64,000 bases of DNA from Pseudomonas protegens. GTDB taxonomy: Bacteria > Pseudomonadota > Gammaproteobacteria > Pseudomonadales > Pseudomonadaceae. Below the pieces are notes generated by a model. It had not been told where the DNA came from, ran no database searches, and saw only the letters and a list, made by a program, of their open reading frames with translations. Location: NCBI RefSeq assembly GCF_013407925.2, contig NZ_CP060201.1, positions 1,240,001 to 1,304,000 of the forward strand, in the 5' to 3' direction. The translations under genes and the position numbers were made by a program. Positions 1-10,215 of this stretch are shown piece by piece. Position 1 is the stretch's first letter, and every line of letters starts with the position of its first letter.

Positions 1-428
1 AGCAGCGCCAGGGTGTCGGCGCGAGCACCGCGGGTGTGCACCACCACCGGCTTGCCGGTCTGTTGCGCGGCCTGCAAATGCAGACGGAAAGACGCCTGCT
101 GCAGCTCGGCCGCTTCCGGCTCGTAGTGATAGTCCAGGCCGGTTTCGCCAATGGCCACCACCCGCGGGTGGCTCAGCTCCTGCAACAGCCAGTCCAGGGC
201 CGGGGCAGCGCCGGGCTGCAGGTCCAGCGGGTGCACCCCCACCGAGCAATCGACATCCTCGTAACGCTCGGCCAGGGCCTTGACGTCCGCGGCGTTGTCG
301 GCGCTGACGCCAATGCACAGGAAGTGCCCGACACCGCGCTGGCGGGCCGCGGCCAGTGCCGCATCCAGGGAGCCGTCATGGGCGGCAAGGTCGAGACGAT
401 CAAGGTGGCAATGGGAATCTACGAGCAT
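1..428 (-). CDS. tatD: TatD family metal-dependent hydrolase (3' part missing)
   Basis: This is the N-terminal 142 codons of a TatD-type amidohydrolase (DNase); the rest lies beyond the left edge. The start MLVDSHCHLDRLDL carries the family's HxH metal-binding pair at residues 6 and 8, and VAIGETGLDYHYEP carries the conserved Glu. TatD proteins are cytoplasmic Mg-dependent 3'-5' exonucleases linked to DNA repair. It is the last visible gene of the leftward fab-tmk-holB run, 84 nt after holB. In P. aeruginosa pilZ sits between holB and tatD; here it does not. Confidence in the family is high; the physiological substrate is not shown by the sequence. Confidence 0.93.
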   Translation of the reverse strand, partial: MLVDSHCHLDRLDLAAHDGSLDAALAAARQRGVGHFLCIGVSADNAADVKALAERYEDVDCSVGVHPLDLQPGAAPALDWLLQELSHPRVVAIGETGLDYHYEPEAAELQQASFRLHLQAAQQTGKPVVVHTRGARADTLAL

Positions 429-460
429 GGGAGCCTACAACTACATCCGATCAATGAAAG

Positions 461-482
461 GGCCGGGCGTTGTCGTCCGGCC
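461..482. terminator. Stem-loop between holB and tatD
   Basis: GGCCGG at 461-466 pairs with CCGGCC at 477-482 around a short loop. The minus-strand transcript then reads CTTTCATTG, a poor T-run, so this is a weak terminator or processing hairpin in the gap where pilZ is normally found. Confidence 0.35.
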
Positions 483-512
483 GGATACCGGCCTGATTCA
501 GGGACAGGCCGC

Positions 513-2133
<1,621 letters not shown>

Positions 2134-2143
2134 TTAATCAAAG

Positions 2144-3310
2144 TCATTGCGGGCTTTTCGGCGCGGGCGCAGGTTCCGCCGCAGCGGGAACCTCGACGGG
2201 CGCGGGCGACGCGCTGTCCGAACCCGGAGTAACGGCTGGTGCCGGGCTCTGGGCCTCGGGTGTGGCCGGCGTGGCCTGCGGCGCCGGACTGGAACGGTAG
2301 TCGGCGCGACGCTTGAGCTGGAACTCGCGCACGGCACTGTTATGGGCATCCAGGTCATCGGAGAACACATGGCTGCCGTCGCCCCGGGCAACAAAATACA
2401 GGCTCTTGCCCGGCACCGGATTGAGCGCGGCGTGAATCGCCTCGCGCCCGACCATGGCAATCGGCGTCGGCGGCAGCCCGGCAATCACGTAAGTGTTGTA
2501 GGGCGTGGCTTCCTTGAGGTGAGCCCGGGTCAGTTTGCCGGTGTAGCGCTCGCCCAGGCCATAGATCACCGTCGGGTCGGTCTGCAGCAGCATGCCGATC
2601 TGCATGCGCCGCACAAAGACTCCGGCGATCTGTCCACGCTCCTGGGGCACGCCGGTTTCCTTTTCCACCAGCGACGCCATGATCAGCGCCTGATAAGGAT
2701 CGCTGTAAGGCGCGTCATCAGCCCGCTTGCTCCACTCTTTGGCCAGCACATCATCCAGACGGTCGTAGGCTTTTTCCAGAAGCTCGACGTCGGTCATGCC
2801 CTTTACAAAACGATAGGTATCGGGGAAGAAACGCCCTTCGGGAAACACCCCGCCGTGACCGAGTTTTTCCATCACCTGACTGTCGCTGAGGCCTGTCAGG
2901 GTCTGCTGCAGCTTGTCGCTCTTGGCCAAGGCATTGCGCACCTGGCGGAAGTTCCAGCCTTCCACCAGGGTCAGGCTGTACTGCACCACCTCGCCGCGCT
3001 GCCAGAGACCGATCAGGCCTTCGGCCGTCATGCCCGGCGTCATGCGGTACTCGCCACTGTGCAGCGGCTGGCCCTGCAGATTGAAACGCCAGTACAGACG
3101 CAACCAGAAGCCATCCCGGATCACGCCATCGGCTTGCAGACGATTGAAAGTGCCGGTGGGCGTGGCACCGGCGGGAACATCAAGCAACTGCTCCTGGGAG
3201 AGGTTCAGCGGTTGTTCCAGGGCCGAGTGCAGTTTCCAGGCACTCGCGCCCAGCAGCAGACCTGCCAGGACCAGTCCGGTTTCCAGCAGGAGCAGTAATT
3301 TACGTCTCAC
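2144..3310 (-). CDS. mltG: Endolytic murein transglycosylase MltG
   Basis: This 388-aa protein is an inner-membrane lytic transglycosylase that cuts nascent glycan strands and so terminates peptidoglycan polymerisation. A single N-terminal membrane anchor (about residues 4-24) is followed by a LysM-like region and the YceG catalytic domain. The motif ASLVEKETG at residues 212-220 contains the catalytic Glu. Its start is GTG, 3 nt after pabC, within tight operon spacing. The last 48 or so residues form a Pro/Ala/Ser-rich tail, probably disordered and periplasmic, which is longer than in E. coli MltG. Confidence 0.95.
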   Translation of the reverse strand: MRRKLLLLLETGLVLAGLLLGASAWKLHSALEQPLNLSQEQLLDVPAGATPTGTFNRLQADGVIRDGFWLRLYWRFNLQGQPLHSGEYRMTPGMTAEGLIGLWQRGEVVQYSLTLVEGWNFRQVRNALAKSDKLQQTLTGLSDSQVMEKLGHGGVFPEGRFFPDTYRFVKGMTDVELLEKAYDRLDDVLAKEWSKRADDAPYSDPYQALIMASLVEKETGVPQERGQIAGVFVRRMQIGMLLQTDPTVIYGLGERYTGKLTRAHLKEATPYNTYVIAGLPPTPIAMVGREAIHAALNPVPGKSLYFVARGDGSHVFSDDLDAHNSAVREFQLKRRADYRSSPAPQATPATPEAQSPAPAVTPGSDSASPAPVEVPAAAEPAPAPKSPQ

Positions 3311-3313
3311 GAA

Positions 3314-4129
3314 TCAAGCATCCAGTAGTGCGCGGGTAATGCCCTGCAGTTTACGGGTGAGCGGTCCCGCCGACCAGCGCATCCCGGCACAGGCACGCAC
3401 CGGCCAGATGCCATAGACGCTGTTGCAGACGAAGACTTCATCCGCCCGCTGCAGCTGATCGAGACTGATGTCCGTGACGTCCACGGAAATCCCCAGCGAC
3501 GCGGCCTGAAACAGAATTTCCGCGCGCATCACCCCGGCCACCCCGCAACGGCTCAGGTCGGCTGTCAGCAAGCGCCCCTGGCTGACCAGGAACAGATTGC
3601 TGAATACCGCTTCGATCACCCGCCCAGCCCGATCGAGCATCAAGCCTTCGGCATGCTCGGAATCAAGCCATTCGGCGCGAGCCAGCACTTGTTCGAGACG
3701 GTTGAGATGCTTGAGGCCAGCCAGCAACGGCTGCTCGGATAAACGCGTGGCGCAGGGAAACAGCACGACCCCCTGCTCGGCATTGGCCGGGGGATAGGCC
3801 GGCAAGGCAGCGCCCTGGAGAATGCGGCGCGCCGTGGCTGCCGGGTCTGCCGCATAGCCCCGCAGACTGTCGCCACGGGTCAGCATCAGCTTGAGCACGC
3901 CCTCACCCAGGGCCGCCGCATAGGCCAGCACTTCGTTGCGAATCAGCACCTGATCCGCATTCAGCGCCAGACGTCGGCAGCCTTCGGCCAGGCGCTGCAA
4001 GTGCCGCTCCAACAGTTGCGGCTGACCGGATCTGACGGCGATGGTCTCGAACAGACCATCGCCATAAGCCAGGCCGCGGTCCTTGAGCGACAGTGCGTCA
4101 GCCGGCCGACCGTCGACCCAGCAGTGCAT
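3314..4129 (-). CDS. pabC: 4-amino-4-deoxychorismate lyase
   Basis: This 271-aa fold-IV PLP enzyme converts aminodeoxychorismate to p-aminobenzoate and pyruvate for folate synthesis. It has the class-IV aminotransferase pattern: DRGLAYGDGLFET near the N-terminus, Lys140 in GLKHLNRLEQ as the expected PLP lysine, and a GVMR motif. The start is the ATG inside a TGATG junction with fabF, so translation is coupled; an in-frame GTG one codon upstream is the alternative. pabC next to fabF and mltG is the usual arrangement. Confidence 0.94.
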   Translation of the reverse strand: MHCWVDGRPADALSLKDRGLAYGDGLFETIAVRSGQPQLLERHLQRLAEGCRRLALNADQVLIRNEVLAYAAALGEGVLKLMLTRGDSLRGYAADPAATARRILQGAALPAYPPANAEQGVVLFPCATRLSEQPLLAGLKHLNRLEQVLARAEWLDSEHAEGLMLDRAGRVIEAVFSNLFLVSQGRLLTADLSRCGVAGVMRAEILFQAASLGISVDVTDISLDQLQRADEVFVCNSVYGIWPVRACAGMRWSAGPLTRKLQGITRALLDA

Positions 4130-5373
4130 CACTCGGAGAACCGGCGGAACACCAGGGAGCCGTTGGTGCCACCAAAGCCGAAGGAGTTGGAGAGCACCAC
4201 ATCGATGTCCATGCTGCGCGCGGTGTGCGGCACGAAGTCGAGGTCGCAGCCCTCATCCGGCTCATCCAGGTTGATGGTCGGCGGCGCCGCCTGGCTGTTG
4301 ATGGCCAGCACGCTGAAGATCGCCTCGATCGCCCCGGCGGCACCTAGCAGGTGACCGGTCATGGATTTGGTGGAACTGACCGCCAGCTTGTAGGCGTGAT
4401 CGCCAAACACCGTCTTGATCGCTTCGGCTTCTGCCAGGTCACCGGCAGGGGTCGACGTGCCATGGGCGTTGATGTACTGCACCTGATCGACATTGAGCTT
4501 GGCGTCGCGCAGGGCATTGGCGATGCAGCGAGCGGCACCGGCGCCATCGGCGGGCGGCGAAGTCATGTGATAGGCATCGCCACTCATGCCGAAACCAATC
4601 AGCTCGGCGTAGATGGTGGCGCCACGGGCCTTGGCGTGTTCCAGCTCTTCCAGCACCAGGGCGCCGGCGCCGTCGGACAACACGAAGCCATCACGCCCCT
4701 TGTCCCAGGGACGGCTGGCGCGGGTCGGCTCGTCGTTACGGGTCGACAGCGCACGGGACGCGCCGAAGCCGCCCATGCCCAGGCCGCAGGCGGCCATCTC
4801 GGCACCGCCGGCAATCATCACGTCGGCTTCACCGTAGGCAATGTTGCGCGCGGCCATGCCGATGCAGTGGGTGCCGGTGGTGCACGCCGTGGAAATGGCG
4901 TAGTTCGGCCCCTGGGCACCCAGGTGGATGGACAGGAAACCGGAAATCATATTGATGATCGAGCCCGGCACGAAGAACGGAGAGATCCGTCGCGGGCCGG
5001 AATCGTGCAGGGTGCGGCTGGTTTCTTCGATATTGGTCAAACCGCCAATACCCGAGCCCATGGCCACGCCAATGCGCTCACGGTTGGCATCGGTGACTTC
5101 CAGGCCGGCGTTGCGCACCGCCTGAAATCCGGCCGCCAGACCGTACTGAATGAACAGGTCGAGTTTGCGGGCCTCTTTGGCCGACAGGTACTCCTCGACA
5201 TTGAAGCCCTTTACCGAGCCGCCAAAACGGGTGGAATAGGCAGAAAGGTCGGTGTGTTCGATCAGACCAATGCCACTTTGGCCAGCCAGAATGCCCTGCC
5301 AGCTACTCGGCACATCCGTACCCAGTGGCGACAACATACCCATACCGGTGACTACGACGCGTCTACGCGACAC
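4129..5373 (-). CDS. fabF: Beta-ketoacyl-ACP synthase II
   Basis: This 414-aa condensing enzyme elongates acyl-ACP with malonyl-ACP; KAS II is the main 16:1 to 18:1 elongase. The catalytic triad is visible: Cys164 in [10 protein letters not shown], a His in [11 protein letters not shown] and a His in [14 protein letters not shown]. It begins with GTG behind a good AAGGAG. It is separated from acpP by a strong hairpin terminator, so its level is probably set by readthrough or by its own promoter, and it is coupled to pabC downstream. Confidence 0.97.
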   Translation of the reverse strand: MSRRRVVVTGMGMLSPLGTDVPSSWQGILAGQSGIGLIEHTDLSAYSTRFGGSVKGFNVEEYLSAKEARKLDLFIQYGLAAGFQAVRNAGLEVTDANRERIGVAMGSGIGGLTNIEETSRTLHDSGPRRISPFFVPGSIINMISGFLSIHLGAQGPNYAISTACTTGTHCIGMAARNIAYGEADVMIAGGAEMAACGLGMGGFGASRALSTRNDEPTRASRPWDKGRDGFVLSDGAGALVLEELEHAKARGATIYAELIGFGMSGDAYHMTSPPADGAGAARCIANALRDAKLNVDQVQYINAHGTSTPAGDLAEAEAIKTVFGDHAYKLAVSSTKSMTGHLLGAAGAIEAIFSVLAINSQAAPPTINLDEPDEGCDLDFVPHTARSMDIDVVLSNSFGFGGTNGSLVFRRFSE

Positions 5374-5420
5374 AGCACTCTCCTTTTTCTAATGACGACA
5401 CTTTGTATCAGGCCTAAAGA

Positions 5421-5455
5421 AAAAACCGCACGCCGTAACGGCAGTGCGGTTTTTC
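5421..5455. terminator. Rho-independent terminator between acpP and fabF
   Basis: AAAAACCGCAC at 5421-5431 pairs with GTGCGGTTTTT, with a second GCCG/CGGC stem inside. It has T-runs on both strands. It follows acpP on the minus strand and should trim or attenuate transcripts so that acpP RNA exceeds fabF RNA. Confidence 0.85.
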
Positions 5456-5483
5456 CATGACAGCAAAAGACGACTACAAACGA

Positions 5484-5720
5484 TTAAGCCTGGTGGCTGG
5501 TAACGTAGTCGATAGCTGCTTGAACGGTAGTGATCTTTTCAGCTTCTTCGTCAGGGATTTCGGTCTCGAATTCCTCTTCCAGAGCCATCACCAGCTCAAC
5601 GGTGTCAAGGGAGTCGGCACCCAGGTCTTCAACGAAGGAAGCGGTGTTCACAACTTCTTCTTCTTTAACGCCCAGTTGCTCAGCAACGATTTTCTTGACG
5701 CGCTCTTCGATGGTGCTCAT
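5484..5720 (-). CDS. acpP: Acyl carrier protein
   Basis: This 78-aa acidic four-helix protein carries growing acyl chains on a 4'-phosphopantetheine. The attachment site is Ser37 in [18 protein letters not shown], the classic DSL motif. It starts at ATG behind AGGAG. It is flanked by fabG and fabF as in most gammaproteobacteria. A candidate promoter of its own (5773-5800) and a strong terminator suggest that it is also made as an abundant monocistronic message. Confidence 0.98.
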   Translation of the reverse strand: MSTIEERVKKIVAEQLGVKEEEVVNTASFVEDLGADSLDTVELVMALEEEFETEIPDEEAEKITTVQAAIDYVTSHQA

Positions 5721-5772
5721 ACCTTGTTTTCACTCCTAATGGACAAATTCAGGCAGCTGGCCAGTGGGTAAG

Positions 5773-5800
5773 TGTATAGAAAGGCTTTTCAGCTTTTCAA
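5773..5800 (-). promoter_or_regulatory. Candidate sigma70 promoter for acpP
   Basis: On the minus strand TTGAAA (-35) and TATACA (-10) are separated by 16 nt, placing a start about 45 nt before the acpP ATG. It sits in the 196-nt fabG-acpP gap. Confidence 0.55.
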
Positions 5801-5916
5801 CTGAAAGCTTCGTCCCTCAAACCCTTCGGCCATCTGCCTATAAATTGATTGCAGCTTTATAACGGATTTTAGACAGCTCGTATGACATTTTTTTGAAGCA
5901 ATCCGTCACATTTGAC

Positions 5917-6657
5917 TCACATATACATCCCGCCATTGACCGGGATTGTAGCCCCAGTAACGTATGCCGCACCGTCGGATGCCAGAAAAGCGACCACTTG
6001 CGCGATCTCTTGAGCCTGGCCCAGACGACCCAGCGGAATTTGCGTCAGCAGGGCTTCACGCTGTGCTTCCGGCAGCTCGCGGGTCATATCGGTGTCGATA
6101 AAACCTGGAGCAACCGAGTTCACAGTGATCGACCGCGAACCCACTTCACGCGCCAGGGCACGGCTGAAACCTTCCAGACCGGCTTTGGCGGCGGCGTAGT
6201 TTACTTGGCCTGCGTTGCCCATGGCACCCACAACCGAGCCAATACTGATAATTCGGCCCCAACGCGCCTTGGTCATGCCGCGCAGAACGCCCTTGGACAG
6301 GCGATACAGGCTGTTCAAGTTGGTATCGACCACGTCGTACCACTCGTCATCTTTCATGCGCATCATCAGATTGTCGCGGGTGATGCCGGCGTTGTTCACC
6401 AGAATCGCCGGCGCACCGAACTGCTCGGTGATGCTGGCCAGCACTGCAGCCACGGATTCGTCGCTGGTGACATTGAGCTCAAGGCCAGTGCCCTGAATGC
6501 CGTTTTCCTTGAGGGTAGCGGCGATGCGCTCGGCGCCGGAGGCGGAAGTGGCGGTACCCACCACTGTGGCGCCCATACGACCCAGCTCAAGCGCGATGGC
6601 CTGGCCGATACCACGGCTGGCGCCGGTCACCAGTGCAACTTTACCTTGCAGACTCAT
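5917..6657 (-). CDS. fabG: 3-oxoacyl-ACP reductase
   Basis: This 246-aa SDR enzyme performs the NADPH-dependent reduction of beta-ketoacyl-ACP. It shows the nucleotide-binding GASRGIG near the N-terminus, NNAG, the catalytic Ser in IISIGSVVG and the YxxxK in NYAAAKAG. The ATG at 6657 is preceded by AGGAG and gives the canonical start MSLQGKVALVTG. It lies 16 nt after fabD in the same leftward operon. Confidence 0.97.
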   Translation of the reverse strand: MSLQGKVALVTGASRGIGQAIALELGRMGATVVGTATSASGAERIAATLKENGIQGTGLELNVTSDESVAAVLASITEQFGAPAILVNNAGITRDNLMMRMKDDEWYDVVDTNLNSLYRLSKGVLRGMTKARWGRIISIGSVVGAMGNAGQVNYAAAKAGLEGFSRALAREVGSRSITVNSVAPGFIDTDMTRELPEAQREALLTQIPLGRLGQAQEIAQVVAFLASDGAAYVTGATIPVNGGMYM

Positions 6658-6673
6658 GCAAGCTTCTCCTAGT

Positions 6674-7612
6674 TCAGGCCAACGCTGCACGGGCGGCAGC
6701 GAAGGCATCTGGGGTATTCAGGTTAGAGGTCGACACGCCTTCGGCGCAGCGCTTGTTGAGACCGGCCAGGACCTTGCCCGGACCGCATTCCACCAATTGG
6801 GTGGCGCCTTGGGCCGCCAGAGTCTGCACCGACTCGACCCAGCGCACAGGCTTGTACAGCTGCTCCAGCAAGTCGCGCTTGAGAGTATCGAGGTCGACCG
6901 CCACGGCGGCGCTGACATTCTGTACCAGCGGAATCTGCGGTGCCTGCCAGTTGATTGCCGCGATCGACTCGGCAAAACGCTCAGCCGCAGGGCGCATCAG
7001 CTCGCAATGGGACGGTACGCTGACCGGCAGCGGCATGGCACGCTTGGCACCGCGCGCCTTGCAGCCCTCGATGGCGCGATCCACTGCCGCCTTGGCACCG
7101 GCGATGACCACCTGGCCCGGGGAGTTGTAGTTCACCGCACTGACCACTTCACCTTGCGCCGCTTCCGCACAGGCCGCCACGACATCGGCGTCGTCCAGAC
7201 CAAGAATGGCCGCCATACCGCCTTGACCTGCCGGCACGGCTTCCTGCATCAGCTGACCACGACGTTCGACCAGCTTGACCGCTTCGGCCAGAGTCAGACT
7301 GCCTGCAGCCACCAGGGCGCTGTATTCACCCAGGCTGTGACCCGCAACGAAGGCTGGACGCGCCCCACCCTCGGCCAACCAGACGCGCCACAGGGCGATG
7401 GAGGCGGTGAGGATGGCCGGTTGAGTCTTGTCGGTTTGATTGAGCAGCTCTTCGGGACCTTGCTGGGTCAGCGCCCAGAGGTCGTAGCCCAGAGCATCGG
7501 AGGCTTCTTTGAAAGTGTCGAGGATCAGTGGGTACTGCGCGCCCAACTCGGCCAACATGCCGAGGGACTGCGAGCCCTGTCCTGGAAAGACGAATGCGAG
7601 GGATGCAGACAT
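6674..7612 (-). CDS. fabD: Malonyl CoA-acyl carrier protein transacylase
   Basis: This 312-aa enzyme loads malonyl groups from CoA onto AcpP. Motifs are FPGQGSQ at the N-terminus and the nucleophile elbow GHSLGE. The ATG at 7612 gives the family start MSASLAFVFPGQGSQ; upstream in-frame codons have no support. It is located between plsX (126-nt gap) and fabG. Confidence 0.97.
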   Translation of the reverse strand: MSASLAFVFPGQGSQSLGMLAELGAQYPLILDTFKEASDALGYDLWALTQQGPEELLNQTDKTQPAILTASIALWRVWLAEGGARPAFVAGHSLGEYSALVAAGSLTLAEAVKLVERRGQLMQEAVPAGQGGMAAILGLDDADVVAACAEAAQGEVVSAVNYNSPGQVVIAGAKAAVDRAIEGCKARGAKRAMPLPVSVPSHCELMRPAAERFAESIAAINWQAPQIPLVQNVSAAVAVDLDTLKRDLLEQLYKPVRWVESVQTLAAQGATQLVECGPGKVLAGLNKRCAEGVSTSNLNTPDAFAAARAALA

Positions 7613-7738
7613 GTAACAAGCCCCTAATGATCTTGTCGTCGGAGAATTGACGTCACACCGCGGTGGACGCAAGAAACTGACAGTTGGATGGCCAATTGAA
7701 CTGAGCGGTCACATTTAAGCACTCCACGGAATAAACGC

Positions 7739-8749
7739 CTAAAGCAACAGATCTTCAAGGCGCCCGTGCAGGCGTCGCGGCAGGTCTTCCTGGATTTCGA
7801 TCAGCGCACGCTGAATCGCACTCTGAAACCCTTGAACACCCGCAGAACCGTGGCTTTTCACCACTATTCCCTGCAACCCGAGAAAGCTCGCACCGTTGTG
7901 CCGAGCCGGCGCCAGGTCCGCCTGCAATCGCCGCATCAGTGGCAAGGCCAGCGCCCCCGCAACCCGGGACAGCAGATTGCGCCTGAACAACGCCTCGATA
8001 CGGGCAGCGATCATGGTGGCCAGACCCTCGCTGGACTTGAGCAGGATATTGCCGACAAAACCGTCGCACACCACCACGTCCGCCTCGCCGCGATACAGCC
8101 CGTCACCTTCGACGAAGCCTATGTAGTTCAGGCCCCGCGCCTGCTGGAGCAGACTCGCTGCCAGCTTGACCTGCTGGTTGCCCTTGATGTCTTCGGTGCC
8201 AATGTTCAGCAAAGCCACCCGTGGCCGGACAACCCCCAGGCTTTCCGCCGCAACCGAACCCATGATTGCGAATTGCAACAGGTGCTCGGCACTGCAATCG
8301 ACGTTGGCCCCCAGGTCCAGCAACTGGCAATAGCCACGCTGAGTGGGAATGGCCGCCACCATCGCCGGACGATCAATGCCGGGAAGTGTCTTGAGCACGT
8401 AACGCGACAGGGCCATCAGCGCTCCGGTATTGCCGGCACTGACGCAGGCCTGGACCTTTTCATCGCGCAACAGCTCAAGCGCCACCCGCATCGAAGAATC
8501 GGGCTTGCCGCGCAGAGCCTGGGCAGGCTTCTCGTCCATGGTGATCACTTCGCTGGCAGGAGCGATTGTCAGGCGCGCGCGATCCACAGCCGAATGGCCG
8601 GAAAGCAGTTCTTCAAGAAGGGAGGGTTGACCCACCAGGGTCAGATGCAGCGAGGGGGTAGCAGACAGGCAAGCAATACTGGCCTGAACAATGCTGCGGG
8701 GACCGAAGTCCCCGCCCATTGCGTCAATCGCGATGACTTGAGCGGACAA
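7739..8749 (-). CDS. plsX: Phosphate acyltransferase PlsX
   Basis: This 336-aa enzyme makes acyl-phosphate from acyl-ACP for PlsY, the first step of phospholipid synthesis. It begins [13 protein letters not shown], typical of the family, and has [10 protein letters not shown] and [13 protein letters not shown] motifs. The most likely start is a rare TTG at 8749, 3 nt after the rpmF stop, because the next in-frame ATG would remove conserved sequence. This implies translation coupled to rpmF. Confidence 0.95.
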   Translation of the reverse strand: MSAQVIAIDAMGGDFGPRSIVQASIACLSATPSLHLTLVGQPSLLEELLSGHSAVDRARLTIAPASEVITMDEKPAQALRGKPDSSMRVALELLRDEKVQACVSAGNTGALMALSRYVLKTLPGIDRPAMVAAIPTQRGYCQLLDLGANVDCSAEHLLQFAIMGSVAAESLGVVRPRVALLNIGTEDIKGNQQVKLAASLLQQARGLNYIGFVEGDGLYRGEADVVVCDGFVGNILLKSSEGLATMIAARIEALFRRNLLSRVAGALALPLMRRLQADLAPARHNGASFLGLQGIVVKSHGSAGVQGFQSAIQRALIEIQEDLPRRLHGRLEDLLL

Positions 8750-8752
8750 GGA

Positions 8753-8935
8753 TTACTCGTCAGCGCCCTTGTCGATCACTTTACGACCACGGTATACGCC
8801 TTCTGGCGATACGTGGTGACGCAGGTGAACTTCACCAGTGGTCTTTTCTACGGACAGAGTGCTTGCCTCGAGAGCATCGTGGGAGCGACGCATGTCACGG
8901 GCAGAGCGGGATTTTTTGTTCTGCTGAACAGCCAT
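8753..8935 (-). CDS. rpmF: 50S ribosomal protein L32
   Basis: This 60-aa basic protein starts [20 protein letters not shown], characteristic of L32. No cysteines are present, so it is the zinc-free type. AGGAG precedes the start. It is placed between yceD and plsX as in nearly all gammaproteobacteria, linking ribosome and membrane-lipid gene expression. Confidence 0.97.
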
Positions 8936-8948
8936 AATTGATTAACTC

Positions 8949-9476
8949 CTAAACGTTTGGGTCACGCTTTAACTGCGCCAATACACTGAACGGGTTGGAC
9001 CGCGTTACCTCGTCCTCGCTCGGTTCGGGCTCATCGAGCCCCGCCGGCTGCTGGCATTCTTCCGGATGATGAGCAGGCACGATGGGCAAGGCAAGCAAAA
9101 GCTCTTCCTCAACCAACGCCTGCAGATCCAAAGGATCTTCGCCCAGTTCCAGCACGTCATAACCTTTCGGCAACGACTGGGTATTCGCACCCTCCTTCAC
9201 CACGGCGTAACTGCACTCGCTGTGGATCGGCAGGGTGACCAGCTCAAGACAACGCTGGCAAACCATTTTGACTTCGACGTCGATGGAGCTGTGGATAACT
9301 ACAGCTTTACGCTCGTCACGCTCGAAAACGAATTTAGCCTGCACCGTACCGACATTGTCGGAAAGCGGGTCGCAGAGTCTCTCCAAATCGGCCAGCAGCA
9401 GTTCACCTTGAAGGGTGGTGCCACGGTCAGCCAATTTGCGCGGGTCAACGTGAGGTGGAATCGGGTCATTCAACAT
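8949..9476 (-). CDS. yceD: YceD/DUF177 family protein (23S rRNA accumulation protein)
   Basis: This is a 175-aa DUF177 protein. The E. coli homologue is needed for normal 23S rRNA accumulation, and in many bacteria it is co-transcribed with rpmF. A conserved CxxC (VCQRCLE) and a repeated acidic C-terminal half are visible. It is the first gene of the rpmF-plsX-fab run. A near-consensus promoter ends only 9 nt before the ATG, so its message should be leaderless or nearly so. Confidence 0.9.
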   Translation of the reverse strand: MLNDPIPPHVDPRKLADRGTTLQGELLLADLERLCDPLSDNVGTVQAKFVFERDERKAVVIHSSIDVEVKMVCQRCLELVTLPIHSECSYAVVKEGANTQSLPKGYDVLELGEDPLDLQALVEEELLLALPIVPAHHPEECQQPAGLDEPEPSEDEVTRSNPFSVLAQLKRDPNV

Positions 9477-9485
9477 AGGCGCAGC

Positions 9486-9513
9486 ATTATAGGGATGCCC
9501 CCAGCCATGTCAA
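9486..9513 (-). promoter_or_regulatory. Near-consensus sigma70 promoter for yceD-rpmF-plsX-fab
   Basis: On the minus strand TTGACA and TATAAT are 16 nt apart. Both hexamers are perfect. The -10 box ends 9 nt upstream of the yceD ATG, so transcription begins about 1-4 nt before the start codon. Confidence 0.8.
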
Positions 9514-9581
9514 AGGAAATTCAGCCCTGTCCGTCACTTGCCAGCCCCGCTAGAATTTGCGCCCCATCCCAGGAGATGCGC

Positions 9582-10160
9582 ATGCTGCCTTTATTACTTG
9601 CCTCAAGCTCGGCCTATCGCCGGGAATTGCTGTCCCGCCTGCAACTGCCCTTCACCTGCAGCGCTCCTGATATCGACGAAAGCCACCGCCCAGGAGAGCC
9701 CGCCCTAGCACTGGTGAAACGCCTGGCAGAAGAAAAGGCCCGCGCCCTTGCAGCCACCCACCCGGATCACCTGATCATCGGCTCGGACCAGGTCGCCGTG
9801 CTGGGGGAGCGCATCATCGGCAAACCCCACACCTTCGACAAGGCACGCCAGCAACTGCTGGATGCCAGCGGCGCCAGCGTGACCTTCCTCACCGGCCTGG
9901 CCCTGCTCAACAGCCGGACAGGCCGCTGCCAGGTCGACTGCGTACCTTTCACCGTACATATGCGCACCCTCGACCAGCAGCGCATCGAGCGCTACTTGCA
10001 CGCCGAGCAACCCTTCGACTGCGCCGGCAGCTTCAAGGCCGAAGGCCTGGGCGTCAGCCTGTTCCAGAGCACCGCCGGCAGTGACGCCACCAGCCTGGTG
10101 GGCCTGCCATTGATCCGCCTGGTGGACATGCTGCTAGCCGAAGGCGTGGCGATCCCCTGA
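9582..10160 (+). CDS. maf: Maf family nucleotide pyrophosphatase (YceF-type)
   Basis: This is a 192-aa house-cleaning pyrophosphatase. The N-terminus MLPLLLASSSAYRRELL and the GSDQVAVL motif identify Maf; the SSxxYR pattern and the neighbourhood fit the YceF clade, which acts on m7GTP and related nucleotides. AGGAG at 9571-9575 lies 6 nt before the ATG at 9582; the ATG at 9576 abuts that site and is unlikely. It is divergent from yceD and convergent with sppA. Confidence 0.92.
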   Translation: MLPLLLASSSAYRRELLSRLQLPFTCSAPDIDESHRPGEPALALVKRLAEEKARALAATHPDHLIIGSDQVAVLGERIIGKPHTFDKARQQLLDASGASVTFLTGLALLNSRTGRCQVDCVPFTVHMRTLDQQRIERYLHAEQPFDCAGSFKAEGLGVSLFQSTAGSDATSLVGLPLIRLVDMLLAEGVAIP

Positions 10161-10169
10161 CCCGACACT

Positions 10170-10194
10170 AAAAAGCCGGCACTCTGGCCGGCTT
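10170..10194. terminator. Bidirectional terminator between maf and sppA
   Basis: AAGCCGGC at 10173-10180 pairs with GCCGGCTT at 10187-10194 across a 6-nt loop. The minus side has a run of five T, so termination of sppA is strongest; the plus side ends in GGTTTGTT. Confidence 0.75.
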
Positions 10195-10215
10195 GGTTTG
10201 TTCAGCACCACACAA

